Source of the DNA: Albimonas sp963977235 | Lineage (GTDB): Bacteria; Pseudomonadota; Alphaproteobacteria; Rhodobacterales; Rhodobacteraceae | Direction of reading: 5' to 3' | Assembly: GCF_963977235.1 (NCBI RefSeq) | Contig: NZ_CAXBOD010000014.1 | Location: forward strand, 1 to 64,000 | Length of the DNA: 64,000 bases | In this document: piece after piece, positions 34,662-43,002 of the stretch | Layout of the letters: every line of letters begins with the position of its first letter | Numbering within the stretch: the first letter of the stretch is position 1 | Notes under the pieces: generated by a model | Databases searched by the model: none | Told to the model about the DNA's origin: nothing | What the model saw: the letters and a program-made list of their open reading frames with translations, nothing else | Made by a program: the position numbers and the translations under genes

Positions 34662-34907
34662 CCTCCGAAATCCCGTTGCATTCCGCCCCCTCGCCGCGTC
34701 TCCTGTTCAGGCAAGCGATAGAGGGGAGGGGGCGCTCGCGGCGGGGCCGGGCCTCGGGGGCGGGCGTTCGGGCATTGAAGATGTTTCAGACAAACGAAAG
34801 GGCCCCGGTTTTCCAGGGCCCAGACGCCGACCGGGTCATTCCCAATCCGCGGCCAGTCTACCCGAGCCTCGCGCCCGGTTCCAAGCTTTCCGCCAAGGCC
34901 CGGCCCC
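34662..34907. other. 246-bp spacer between hsdS and hsdR
   Basis: Noncoding. It contains a GGGCCC-10 nt-GGGCCC hairpin near 34800-34821 without a T-run. hsdR may have its own promoter here, which would allow modification to be made before restriction. Confidence 0.4.
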
Positions 34908-37900
34908 ATGCCTGACGGCCCCGCCACACCCGACACCCGCGAGGAGGCCGCAGCAAAACTCCCCGCCCTGCATGTGCTGATGGCCATGGGCTGGACCTAT
35001 CTGGGCCCGGCCGAGTGCCTCGCCCGTCGCGGCTCCGACCGTTCGGTGCTGCTGGAGGATGTGCTGAGGGAGCGTCTCGCCCGGCATCGGTTCGAGTGGA
35101 AGGGGGAACGTCGCGCCCTCTCGCCCGCGGGGATCGACCAGGTGCTGCGGACGATCTCCTCGCCCGGGCTCTCCGCCGGGCTGGTCCCGGCCAGTCAGGA
35201 GGTCTATCGCCACCTGAGCTTCGGCATCACGGTGACCGAGTTCGTCGAGGGCCAGCGCCATGCGGTGACCGTGCCGCTGATCGACTGGAAGGACGTCTCG
35301 GCCAACACATTCCATGTGACCGAGGAATTCAGCGTCCTGCGCACGGACGGCACGCGCCGATACCGCCCGGACATCGTCTGTCTGGTCAACGGCATCCCGC
35401 TGGCGGTGATCGAGGCCAAGCGCCCCACCGGCGCGTCCCGCAGCGAGGCGATGGTCCAGCAGGGCATAAGCCAGCACCTGCGCAACCAGTTGGGCGACGG
35501 CATTCAGGACCTCTACGTCTACGCCCAGCTTCTGCTCTCGATCTCCGGCAGCGAGGCCCGCTACGGGACCACCGGCACCCCGAAGAAATTCTGGTCGCTG
35601 TGGCGGGAAGAGGGGATCGGCGCGGCGGAGATACAGGCGATCCGCTCCACCCCGCTGTCAGCGCCGCAGAAGGCCGCCCTCTTCGCCGACCGCCCCCGAT
35701 GGGCGCTCGACCGCTACGAAGCGCTCCACGCAGGCCCTGTGCTGGCGACGGAGCAGGACGAGACCCTCGTCGGCCTCCTGCGTCCCGACCGGCTGCTGGA
35801 ATTCGCCCGGTTCTTCATCTTCTACGACGCCAAGGCCGGGAAGATGGCCGCCCGCTACCAGCAGGCGTTCGGGGTGAAGGCGATGCTGGCGCGGCTGGCG
35901 GGCCGGGGTCTGGACGGGGCTCGCGAGGGCGGGGTGATCTGGCACACCACCGGGTCGGGAAAGTCCAACCTGATGGTGCTGTTGTGCAAGGCCTTGCTGC
36001 TGGACGAGGGGCTGGCGAACTGCCGGGTCATCGTGGTGACCGACCGGATCGACCTGGAGAAGCAGTTGGCCGGAACCTTCATGTCCGGCGGGGCCTTCGG
36101 CTCGGCCGTGGCGACGAAGAAGGAGGGGGAGCGGGCCAAGGCGGACTCGGGGCGCGATCTGGCGCAGCGGATCGGCTCGGGGTCGGAACGGATCATCTTC
36201 ACGCTGCTGCAGAAGTTCAACTCGGCGACCAAGCTGCCGGAGTGTCGGAACGACTCCGACGAGATCGTTGTGCTGGTCGACGAGGGCCATCGCTCGCAGG
36301 GGGGCGAGGCGCATGAGCGGATGCGCAAGGCCCTGCCCAACGCCGCCTTCGTGGCCTTCACCGGCACCCCGCTGCTGAAGGAGGACAAGACCCGCAACAA
36401 GTTCGGTCCGATCCTGCACGCCTACACCATGCAGCGGGCGGTCGAGGACGGCGCGGTCACCCCGCTGGTCTACGAGGAACGCAAGCCGCTGGTCGACATC
36501 AACGAGGCGGCGATAGACGCATGGTTCGACAAGATCACGCAGGGGCTGAGCGACGACCAGAAGGCCGATCTGAAGCGCAAGTTCGCCACTCGCGGGCAGG
36601 TCTATGGCGCGGTCAACCGCATCGACTTGATCGCGTGGGACATAGCCGAGCACTTCCGGGAGAACTTCGCCAAGCTGGACCTCGGCCTGAAGGCGCAGTT
36701 GGCCACGGACAGCAAGCTCTCAGCCATCCGCTACAAGCGGGCGTTGGACGCGACCGGGATGGTGACCAGCGCCGTGGTGATCTCGGCCCCAGACACACGC
36801 GAGGGGCATGAGGAGGCGGACGAGGCCAAGTCCCCTGAGGTTCAGGCGTGGTGGAAGGCCAATGTCGGGGCCGACCCCGAAGCCTACGAGGCCAAGGTGA
36901 TCGAGGATTTCGGCACCGACGGACCGCCGGACATCCTGATCGTCGTGGACAAGCTGCTGACCGGCTTCGACGAGCCTCGCAACGCCGTGCTCTACATCGA
37001 CAAGAACCTGAAGGGTCACAACCTGCTGCAGGCCATCGCCCGGGTGAACCGGCTGCACGAGGAGAAGCAGCGGGGCTACCTGATCGATTACCGTGGGATT
37101 CTGGCCGAACTCGACACTTCGATCCGGGATTATCAGGACCTGGCCGAGCAGACCCAGGCGGGCTTCGACATCGACGATCTCGCCGGGACCATCGCCAACG
37201 TCTCGACCGAATACAAACGCTTGCCTGGCCTGCATGACGCGCTGTGGGCGATCTTCCGGGGTGTGAAGAACCGGAAGGACCGAGAACAGTTCCGACGGGT
37301 GCTCATGCCGGTGCTGGGAGAGGACGAGGCGGGCAGGTCCTACGACCAGAACCAGAAGGTCCGGGAGGATTTCTATGCGGCCCTCACCGCCTTCGGGATG
37401 TGCCTGAAGCTGGCCCTCTCCTCCCGCTCGTTCTTCGAGGACGGCGCGTTCTCCGAAGCCCTCATCCGAACCTACAAGCAGGACCTCAAGTTCTTCACCG
37501 AGCTTCGGGTTCAGGCCCGGAGAGATGCGCAGGAGGAGGTCGACTTCTCGGTCTACGAGGGTCAGATCAGGCGCATGGTCGACCAACAGGTCATCGGCAA
37601 GCAGATCAAGGACCCCGATGGCTTCATCAACCTCGGCGATCTCGGTCAGTCCGACGACCCGGCGACCTGGTCGGAAGAGAAGACCCGCACCGAGGCCGAC
37701 CTGATCAAGACCCGCGTCCGCAAGACCATCGAGCAGGACCTGCTGGACGATCCCTACGCCCGAAAGGTGTTCTCCGAACTCCTGCGTCAGGCGATCCGCG
37801 AGGCCGAGGCCTTGTTCGACCATCCCGGCAAGCAATACACCCTGTTCAAGGACCTCGAAGAGCAGGTCCGCAACCGGCGCACCCCGGGCATGCCCTCGGC

Positions 37901-38201
37901 GTTGGAGGGCAACCGGATGGCGCAGGCACTCTTCGGCGTCCTGCTGATGGACCTCGACGAACCCACAAAGGCGGCGCTGGGCGAGGAGGCGATGACTGCG
38001 GAAGCCCTGCACATCGACCAAGTGGTGGAAGACGCTATCGCCGCCAACGCCCTCAGCCCCGCCGCCATCGAGGCCGCCATCCGCAAAGCCCTGCTCCCCC
38101 GCCTGTTCCGTCTCCTCGGTGGGCTCGACCCGGCCAACAAGGTTCTGGACCGGATCGTCGAGGTCGTCCGGGCGGGCTCGCTTGGCTCAGGCTCCGCATG
38201 A
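34908..38201 (+). CDS. hsdR: Type I restriction enzyme endonuclease/translocase subunit
   Basis: This 1097-residue protein has an N-terminal PD-(D/E)xK nuclease domain with YRPDIVCLVNGIPLAVIEAKRP: Asp near residue 154 and the EAK triad near 168. A superfamily 2 motor follows with WHTTGSGKS (Walker A, about 347), VLVDEGHRS (motif II, about 458), FVAFTGTPL (motif III), LIVVDKLLTGFDEPR (motif V) and LQAIARVNRLHEEK (motif VI). The helical C-terminus binds the methyltransferase core. All catalytic motifs look intact. It overlaps the following DUF45 gene by ATGA. Confidence 0.96.
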   Translation: MPDGPATPDTREEAAAKLPALHVLMAMGWTYLGPAECLARRGSDRSVLLEDVLRERLARHRFEWKGERRALSPAGIDQVLRTISSPGLSAGLVPASQEVYRHLSFGITVTEFVEGQRHAVTVPLIDWKDVSANTFHVTEEFSVLRTDGTRRYRPDIVCLVNGIPLAVIEAKRPTGASRSEAMVQQGISQHLRNQLGDGIQDLYVYAQLLLSISGSEARYGTTGTPKKFWSLWREEGIGAAEIQAIRSTPLSAPQKAALFADRPRWALDRYEALHAGPVLATEQDETLVGLLRPDRLLEFARFFIFYDAKAGKMAARYQQAFGVKAMLARLAGRGLDGAREGGVIWHTTGSGKSNLMVLLCKALLLDEGLANCRVIVVTDRIDLEKQLAGTFMSGGAFGSAVATKKEGERAKADSGRDLAQRIGSGSERIIFTLLQKFNSATKLPECRNDSDEIVVLVDEGHRSQGGEAHERMRKALPNAAFVAFTGTPLLKEDKTRNKFGPILHAYTMQRAVEDGAVTPLVYEERKPLVDINEAAIDAWFDKITQGLSDDQKADLKRKFATRGQVYGAVNRIDLIAWDIAEHFRENFAKLDLGLKAQLATDSKLSAIRYKRALDATGMVTSAVVISAPDTREGHEEADEAKSPEVQAWWKANVGADPEAYEAKVIEDFGTDGPPDILIVVDKLLTGFDEPRNAVLYIDKNLKGHNLLQAIARVNRLHEEKQRGYLIDYRGILAELDTSIRDYQDLAEQTQAGFDIDDLAGTIANVSTEYKRLPGLHDALWAIFRGVKNRKDREQFRRVLMPVLGEDEAGRSYDQNQKVREDFYAALTAFGMCLKLALSSRSFFEDGAFSEALIRTYKQDLKFFTELRVQARRDAQEEVDFSVYEGQIRRMVDQQVIGKQIKDPDGFINLGDLGQSDDPATWSEEKTRTEADLIKTRVRKTIEQDLLDDPYARKVFSELLRQAIREAEALFDHPGKQYTLFKDLEEQVRNRRTPGMPSALEGNRMAQALFGVLLMDLDEPTKAALGEEAMTAEALHIDQVVEDAIAANALSPAAIEAAIRKALLPRLFRLLGGLDPANKVLDRIVEVVRAGSLGSGSA

Positions 38202-38923
38202 AGACCGGCATTCTCACCTACGGCGACGAGCGGGTTCCCTACACGATCCACGAGGTCCCCGGTCGCACCAGCCGGATCGCCATCCATGTGGACCCCGACG
38301 GCTCGGTGCAGGTCGACGCTCCTCCAGGCGAGCCAGAGGACAGGATCGATCAGGCCGTTCGCCGCCGCGCCCGCTGGATCGTCACCCATGTCGCAGACGC
38401 CCGCGCCCGGTTCCGGCATGTCTCGCCCCGCGAATACGTCTCGGGCGAGCAGGTCCTCCACCTCGGTCGCCGCTATGTCCTGAAGGTCATCGTGGACCCG
38501 GCGTCCCCCGGTGGGGCCAAGCTTGTCGCGAACCGTCTGGAGGTGCGCCTGCTCGATCCGAACCCGACCGCGGTCCAGACGCTGGTCCGTCTCTGGCGCT
38601 TCGCCCGGGCGCGCAGCTACTTCCGCAAGAGGATCGAGGCGCTCTCCAAGACCCTGCCCTGGGTCTCTGAACCGCCTCAGTTCGAACTCCGCGAGATGGC
38701 CCGGCAATGGGGCAACTGCGCCCCTGACGGCCGGATCGTGCTGAATCCGAACCTGGTGAAAGCCCCCAGGGACGCCATCGACTACGTGCTGGTCCATGAA
38801 CTCGCTCACCTGAAGCACCACAACCATGGCGCGGAGTTCACTCGCCTTCTGGACGGTGCCATGCCTGACTGGCGCGAGATCAAGGCTCGGCTCGATGCCA
38901 AGGTCGAGGTGCTGAACGGTTGA
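38198..38923 (+). CDS. DUF45/YgjP-like zinc metallopeptidase linked to hsdR
   Basis: This 241-residue protein of the M48-like DUF45 (YgjP/WLM) family has the zinc motif YVLVHELAHLKHHNHGAEF near residue 200 and WGNCAPDGRIVLNPNLVKAP just before it, as in the family. The N-terminal half (RIAIHVDPDGSVQVDAPP, ARWIVTHVADAR) is the usual substrate-binding part. DUF45 genes often follow hsdR in type I loci. The ATGA overlap here makes co-expression certain to be tight. A role in proteolytic control of HsdR is a guess. Confidence 0.9.
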   Translation: MKTGILTYGDERVPYTIHEVPGRTSRIAIHVDPDGSVQVDAPPGEPEDRIDQAVRRRARWIVTHVADARARFRHVSPREYVSGEQVLHLGRRYVLKVIVDPASPGGAKLVANRLEVRLLDPNPTAVQTLVRLWRFARARSYFRKRIEALSKTLPWVSEPPQFELREMARQWGNCAPDGRIVLNPNLVKAPRDAIDYVLVHELAHLKHHNHGAEFTRLLDGAMPDWREIKARLDAKVEVLNG

Positions 38924-38970
38924 TAGCCAAGCCTCATCCCTCGGCTGCGGGCTGACCCGACGCCCAACAC

Positions 38971-40719
38971 CTACGGATTGAGCTTCTGGCCGATTGCCCT
39001 CAGACCGCCGACATCCAGACCCTGCAGCGGAATCTTATCGATGATCAAACGCTTCGACTCGTCGACCGCATGCTGGAGGTGACGGGCGTAGTGTGAGATC
39101 GAGACATCGTCTTTCACATCGTGCCCCATCACCAACTTGGTGACGCCCTCCGCGCCCCCAACCTCCAGCGACTTCATCTTAAAGTAGTGCCGGAAGCTGT
39201 GGAGCACCTGCGCGCCCTCATCAATCTGATCGAGCCGCCGAAGCTTTCTGAGAACTCGTCGGGACAGGTTCCTTGCCCGCACCTCTCCGCTATCATGGTC
39301 CAAGTCCGGGAAAAGGAACAACTCGCCGGACCGCCGGACTTTTGATGCGTAGTCCAAAATGCCGATCTCGATCAGGTCGTCATGAAGCGGCACCAAGCGC
39401 TCGGAATACCTGTTCTTGAGCCTCTTCTCAGCGCGTGGCCCAAATCGCTCGGTGATCAGGCGCTGATTGTCGAGCGTGATCCGCAGATGCGGCGTCGCCC
39501 CTTCGGCAATCACATCCGCAGTCAGAAGCTGGGCGATTTCAGTCAGCCGGGCTCCGGTGAAGTAGAGCAACAGTGGCAGCCAGAAGTCGGTTTCATGCCG
39601 AGACGCATAGGTCGCCGGGTCGAAGAGCGTTCTGATTTGCTGATCGGTGAAAGGCTTTCTGGTCGCCTGCTGACCCCGATCAAACCCTCCGGCGATACCC
39701 GTGCACGGGTTTTCCCACTCGGACCGTCGAACGATCAGATCGGTCTCTCGGTAGGTGAATTCGAGAACAGTGCTGATTGCAGTGATCTGCTTGGCGACCG
39801 TGGTGTCGGAAAGGCGGCCATGGTCGTTGTGCTCGGCCCAAGCGATCTGGGCTTGGACTTTCTTCTGTCCGATAGCTCGGGGAGGCCGACCCGGAAGCCT
39901 GCGGAGGGCATCGCGGAAAGCGATGACATGCGTTCGCTGGATGCGCTCGACCTCCAAGTCCCCGTTCACCTCGCAAAAGCGGCGCAGGGCGGTGTTCCAC
40001 TCCTGTTTGGTCCGGTCCGAGATGGGCCTGGATCGACCCGGGGAAGCCTTCTCTTCCAAGTAGAGCTTGAAGGCGGTTCCCAGCGTTGCCGCCGCGGCGG
40101 GGAGATGCTTGGCCTTCGCTAGTTCTTCGATCTTGTCGAGTGTAAGGGGCTCGCCGGGCTTGAGTCCCGGCACTCGCAACGCCTCCACGTTGTAGTTTTG
40201 CGAGAAGTTTCCGTGCTTGATTGCCCAAATCGTGTGACACGCGTCGAGCAGCTTCTCCCAATCGGCTCCTTCGGCCCGCACCTCTTCTCGGTAGCTCGAC
40301 AGCCACCGCCGGACCTCCGACGCGAGGTGGCCGCGATTCTTCAGCACCGCAATCTTGGGTTCCTCGCCATACCTTTCGGCGCTCGAAAAGGGGGATACAT
40401 CGCCGACCTGAAGGTGGGGGAACACCTCCGCGACCATCAGTTCCTCGGCGACCTCGGCGTAGTGCGCGGCCCATTGCATCGAAAGTTCGTCGATTAGGTC
40501 GTCCTTGAGACGCCGGAGCGTTCCCTGCCTCGCCTGGGCGATCTGATCATTCGTCCGCTGGATGTGGGGGACAACCCGGACGCCCGCTTCGGCCTCGCTG
40601 TCGGTGTTCAGCGATTCTCGCCAGAACTCACGAGACAAGACGTCTTTGAGATCACCGGGCACCCGGCGATGGAAATACCAGCGCTTTCCGCGCTTCATGA
40701 GGTAGTCGGCTCGTGCCAC
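38971..40719 (-). CDS. Site-specific tyrosine recombinase (island integrase)
   Basis: This 582-residue integrase starts at a GTG; an ATG seven codons in (MKRGKRWYFHRRVPG) is the alternative. The N-terminal arm-binding region has KRGKRWYFHRRVPGDLKDVL, typical of island integrases. A SAM-like core domain lies at about 215-340. The catalytic part has Arg in LLYFTGARLTEIAQLL, HSFRHYFKMKSLEVGG (His-x-x-Arg), LVMGHDVKDDVSISHYARHL (His and the Tyr nucleophile). Its 5' end faces the tRNA and the iteron array. It should recombine the 23-bp att core at tRNA-Glu. Confidence 0.95.
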   Translation of the reverse strand: MARADYLMKRGKRWYFHRRVPGDLKDVLSREFWRESLNTDSEAEAGVRVVPHIQRTNDQIAQARQGTLRRLKDDLIDELSMQWAAHYAEVAEELMVAEVFPHLQVGDVSPFSSAERYGEEPKIAVLKNRGHLASEVRRWLSSYREEVRAEGADWEKLLDACHTIWAIKHGNFSQNYNVEALRVPGLKPGEPLTLDKIEELAKAKHLPAAAATLGTAFKLYLEEKASPGRSRPISDRTKQEWNTALRRFCEVNGDLEVERIQRTHVIAFRDALRRLPGRPPRAIGQKKVQAQIAWAEHNDHGRLSDTTVAKQITAISTVLEFTYRETDLIVRRSEWENPCTGIAGGFDRGQQATRKPFTDQQIRTLFDPATYASRHETDFWLPLLLYFTGARLTEIAQLLTADVIAEGATPHLRITLDNQRLITERFGPRAEKRLKNRYSERLVPLHDDLIEIGILDYASKVRRSGELFLFPDLDHDSGEVRARNLSRRVLRKLRRLDQIDEGAQVLHSFRHYFKMKSLEVGGAEGVTKLVMGHDVKDDVSISHYARHLQHAVDESKRLIIDKIPLQGLDVGGLRAIGQKLNP

Positions 40720-40730
40720 CGAACGTCCCG

Positions 40731-40776
40731 CGTATCACACCGTGTATCTCAGTTTGTATCACAGTGCGTATCGCAG
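40731..40776. promoter_or_regulatory. Right arm iterons: four TGTATCACAG-type copies, 12-bp period
   Basis: Copies start at 40731, 40743, 40755 and 40767. One is perfect (40755-40764) and three have one or two mismatches. All are in the same orientation as the two left copies. They occupy the 57 bp upstream of the integrase GTG and end 67 bp from attR, mirroring the 62-bp gap on the left. Confidence 0.7.
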
Positions 40777-40843
40777 TCCCTCCTCTTAAGTCCATGTTTT
40801 CCAGCAATTCCCTTGCTGAATTGGACATTCTGACTCTGTCAGG

Positions 40844-40866
40844 TGGAGGTGGTACGCCCTACGGGA
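40844..40866. repeat. attR: right 23-bp direct repeat within tRNA-Glu 3' end
   Basis: Identical to 16074-16096. Bases 40850-40866 are the last 17 nt of the tRNA gene, so insertion leaves the tRNA complete. Confidence 0.9.
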
Positions 40867-40925
40867 CTCGAACCCGTGTTTCCGCCGTGAAAGGGCGGCG
40901 TCCTAGACCGCTAGACGAAGGGCGC
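40850..40925 (-). tRNA. tRNA-Glu (anticodon UUC)
   Basis: On the minus strand a complete cloverleaf can be folded. The 7-bp acceptor GCGCCCU/AGGGCGU has a terminal G-U. The anticodon stem CCGCC/GGCGG encloses CUUUCAC with anticodon UUC, and the T-arm is ACGGGTTCGAGTCCCGT. CCA is encoded. The first base is at 40925. The gene serves as the integration site of the island and its 3' end is regenerated by the attR repeat. Confidence 0.95.
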
Positions 40926-41108
40926 TCCGGGGGCGTCTGTAATGGCGGCGCGGAGGGATGGCAAGAGGCGGGAGCGTCCGGAAAGGCGGGAGATTTCGCC
41001 GCTGCGCTCGAAACCCGGGCGGCGGCGCAGGGGAGAGCCGTTCGCAGGCCGCGCGCCGGGGCTCCTGCGGGGCGACGGGCTCGGGCCGCGTCGCCGCAGG
41101 AGGGCCGC

Positions 41109-42857
41109 TCAACGCGCCAGCGCCGCGTCCTCGATCCGCAGGCGGGCGCGGCGGCGGCCGCCCCAGTCGTCGGTCTCGAGCCGGCCGGCCACGTGCAGGA
41201 CGGTGCCCGCGCTCTGGGCCAGGGCGGCGTAGAGCGGCGTGTCGGCCACCCGGAAGGCCACCGCGTCGATCGAGCCGCCCGCCCCCTGCAGCCGCAACCG
41301 CAGGTGACCCTCGCCCATCGGCTTGGCAAAGCCCGCCCGAACGCCGGCCAGCGCGAAGCGCGGCGCGGGCGAGGCGGCGCCGTAGGGGCCGGCGGCCTCC
41401 AGCATCTCGACGAGGTCAGGCGTGGCGCCGCCGGGCGAAAGGGCGCCGTCGAGGCGCAGGTCCTGCGCGCCGCTCTGGCCCGCGCCCTGGCGGCCGAGCC
41501 GCTCGGACAGGCGGGCCATGGCGGCCTCGAGCCCGTCGGTGCGGAGCGTCAGGCCGGCGGCCATGCGGTGACCGCCGCCCTTCAGGATCAGCCCCTCGGC
41601 CGCCAGCGCCGCCACGTCGGCCCCGATGTCCACGCCCGGCACCGAGCGGCAGGAGCCCGAGCCCTGCGCCCCGGCCAGCGCGATCACCACCGCGGGACGG
41701 TCGAACCGCTCCTTCAGGCGCGAGGCGACGATGCCGGCGACGCCGGGGTGCCAGCCCTCGCCCGCGACCCAGACCAGGGGGCCGTCGACGCCGCGCGCCT
41801 CGGCCTGCATCAGGGCCGCGTCGAGCACCCCGGCCTCGACCTCGCGGCGGGACTTGTTGAGATCCTCCAGGCGCTCGGCCAGCGCCTGCGCCTCGGAGAG
41901 GTCGTCGGTGGCCAGCAGCCGGGTCCCGAGGCTGGAGGCGCCCACCCGCCCGGCGGCGTTGATCCGGGGCCCGAGCACGTAGCCCAGGTGATAGGCCGCC
42001 GGCGCGCAGGTCAGCCGCGCGGCGTCGGCCAGCGCCGCCAGCCCCGGCCGACCGCGCCGCGCCATCACCTTCAGCCCCTGGCGCACCAGCGCCCGGTTCA
42101 GCCCGGTCAGCGGCGCCACGTCCGCCACGGTCGCCAGCGCCACCAGGTCCAGCAGGCCCATCAGGTCGGGCCCCGCCACCCCCTGCGCCCGCAGCGTGCG
42201 GTTGGCCGCCACCAGCAGCAGGAAGGCGACCCCGGCGGCGCACAGCGCCCCGTGCTCGCCGCTCTCGTCCTGGCGGTTGGGGTTCACCACCGCGAGCGCC
42301 GGGGGCAGGGTGTCGCCGCCCAGGTGGTGGTCGATCACCAGCACCTCGGCCCCGGCCTCGACCGCCGCGGCGATGGGCTCATGGGCCAGCGTGCCGCAGT
42401 CGAGGCACAGGATCAGGCTGCACTCGGCCGCCAGCGCCTGCATGGCCGGCACGTTGGGGCCGTAGCCCTCGGTCATCCGGTCGGGGATATGGACCTTCGC
42501 CGCGATCCCCATCGCCCGCAGCCAGCGCACCAGCAGCGCGCAGGAGGCCGCGCCGTCCACGTCGTAGTCGCCAAACAGCCCCACCGTCTCGCCCGTCCGG
42601 GCCGCGCGGGCCAGCCGGTCGGCGGCAAGATCCATGTCGCGCAGCACCGAGGGGTCGGGCATCAGCTCGCGCAGGGTGGGGGCGAGATAGGCCGCCGCCG
42701 CTTCGGGCGCGACGCCGCGCGCGGCCAGCACCCGGCCCACCATCTCCGGCGCGCCGAGGCGCTGGGCGATGGCGAGGCCGAGGCGTTCGGTCTCCGCGCC
42801 CGGCCCGACCCAGCGGCGGCCAAGGGCGGAGCGCTCCACGTTCAGGAAGGCGTCCAT
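41109..42857 (-). CDS. recJ: Single-stranded-DNA-specific exonuclease RecJ
   Basis: This 582-residue DHH/DHHA1 phosphoesterase has motifs in order: VGLFGDYDVDGAAS (motif I), LILCLDCGT (II), VLVIDHH (III, DHH), ALCAAGVAFLL, VALATVADVAPL (IV), LGPRINAAGRVG, then the DHHA1 motif LILKGGGHRMAAG. It is a Mn/Mg-dependent 5'-3' exonuclease for recombination and mismatch repair. The ATG at 42857 is chosen because MDAFLNVERSALGRRWV is the normal RecJ N-terminus in this group. It lies 183 bp from tRNA-Glu on the same strand. Confidence 0.96.
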   Translation of the reverse strand: MDAFLNVERSALGRRWVGPGAETERLGLAIAQRLGAPEMVGRVLAARGVAPEAAAAYLAPTLRELMPDPSVLRDMDLAADRLARAARTGETVGLFGDYDVDGAASCALLVRWLRAMGIAAKVHIPDRMTEGYGPNVPAMQALAAECSLILCLDCGTLAHEPIAAAVEAGAEVLVIDHHLGGDTLPPALAVVNPNRQDESGEHGALCAAGVAFLLLVAANRTLRAQGVAGPDLMGLLDLVALATVADVAPLTGLNRALVRQGLKVMARRGRPGLAALADAARLTCAPAAYHLGYVLGPRINAAGRVGASSLGTRLLATDDLSEAQALAERLEDLNKSRREVEAGVLDAALMQAEARGVDGPLVWVAGEGWHPGVAGIVASRLKERFDRPAVVIALAGAQGSGSCRSVPGVDIGADVAALAAEGLILKGGGHRMAAGLTLRTDGLEAAMARLSERLGRQGAGQSGAQDLRLDGALSPGGATPDLVEMLEAAGPYGAASPAPRFALAGVRAGFAKPMGEGHLRLRLQGAGGSIDAVAFRVADTPLYAALAQSAGTVLHVAGRLETDDWGGRRRARLRIEDAALAR

Positions 42858-43002
42858 GGGGCAGAGGGATATCCGGGCCACGCTCCCGAGGGAATCCCTC
42901 GTTTGGGGGCGTGGGGACGCAACCGCTCGCTTGTTCGAAAATGAACCAGAGATTAAGAAGACGACGAGACCTTTGGACGACAATCGAAGGGGTGGGGACG
43001 CC

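Larger units (their letters stand above)
16074..40866. mobile_element. 24.8-kb integrative genomic island at tRNA-Glu
   Basis: The region is bounded by perfect 23-bp direct repeats (16074-16096 and 40844-40866). The right copy contains the last 17 bases of tRNA-Glu including CCA. A tyrosine recombinase gene lies next to the tRNA, and matching iterons flank each att core. Composition is lower and more variable in GC than the flanks, lowest at 20.7-22.5 kb and near 25.5 kb. Cargo is rich in defence and toxin-antitoxin types: Xre-ImmA/PIN, dual-OB/DUF488, ART-like pair, type I restriction-modification. No conjugation, phage structural or clear replication genes are seen, so it is an integrative island mobilised by other means, or is now resident. 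Confidence 0.9.
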
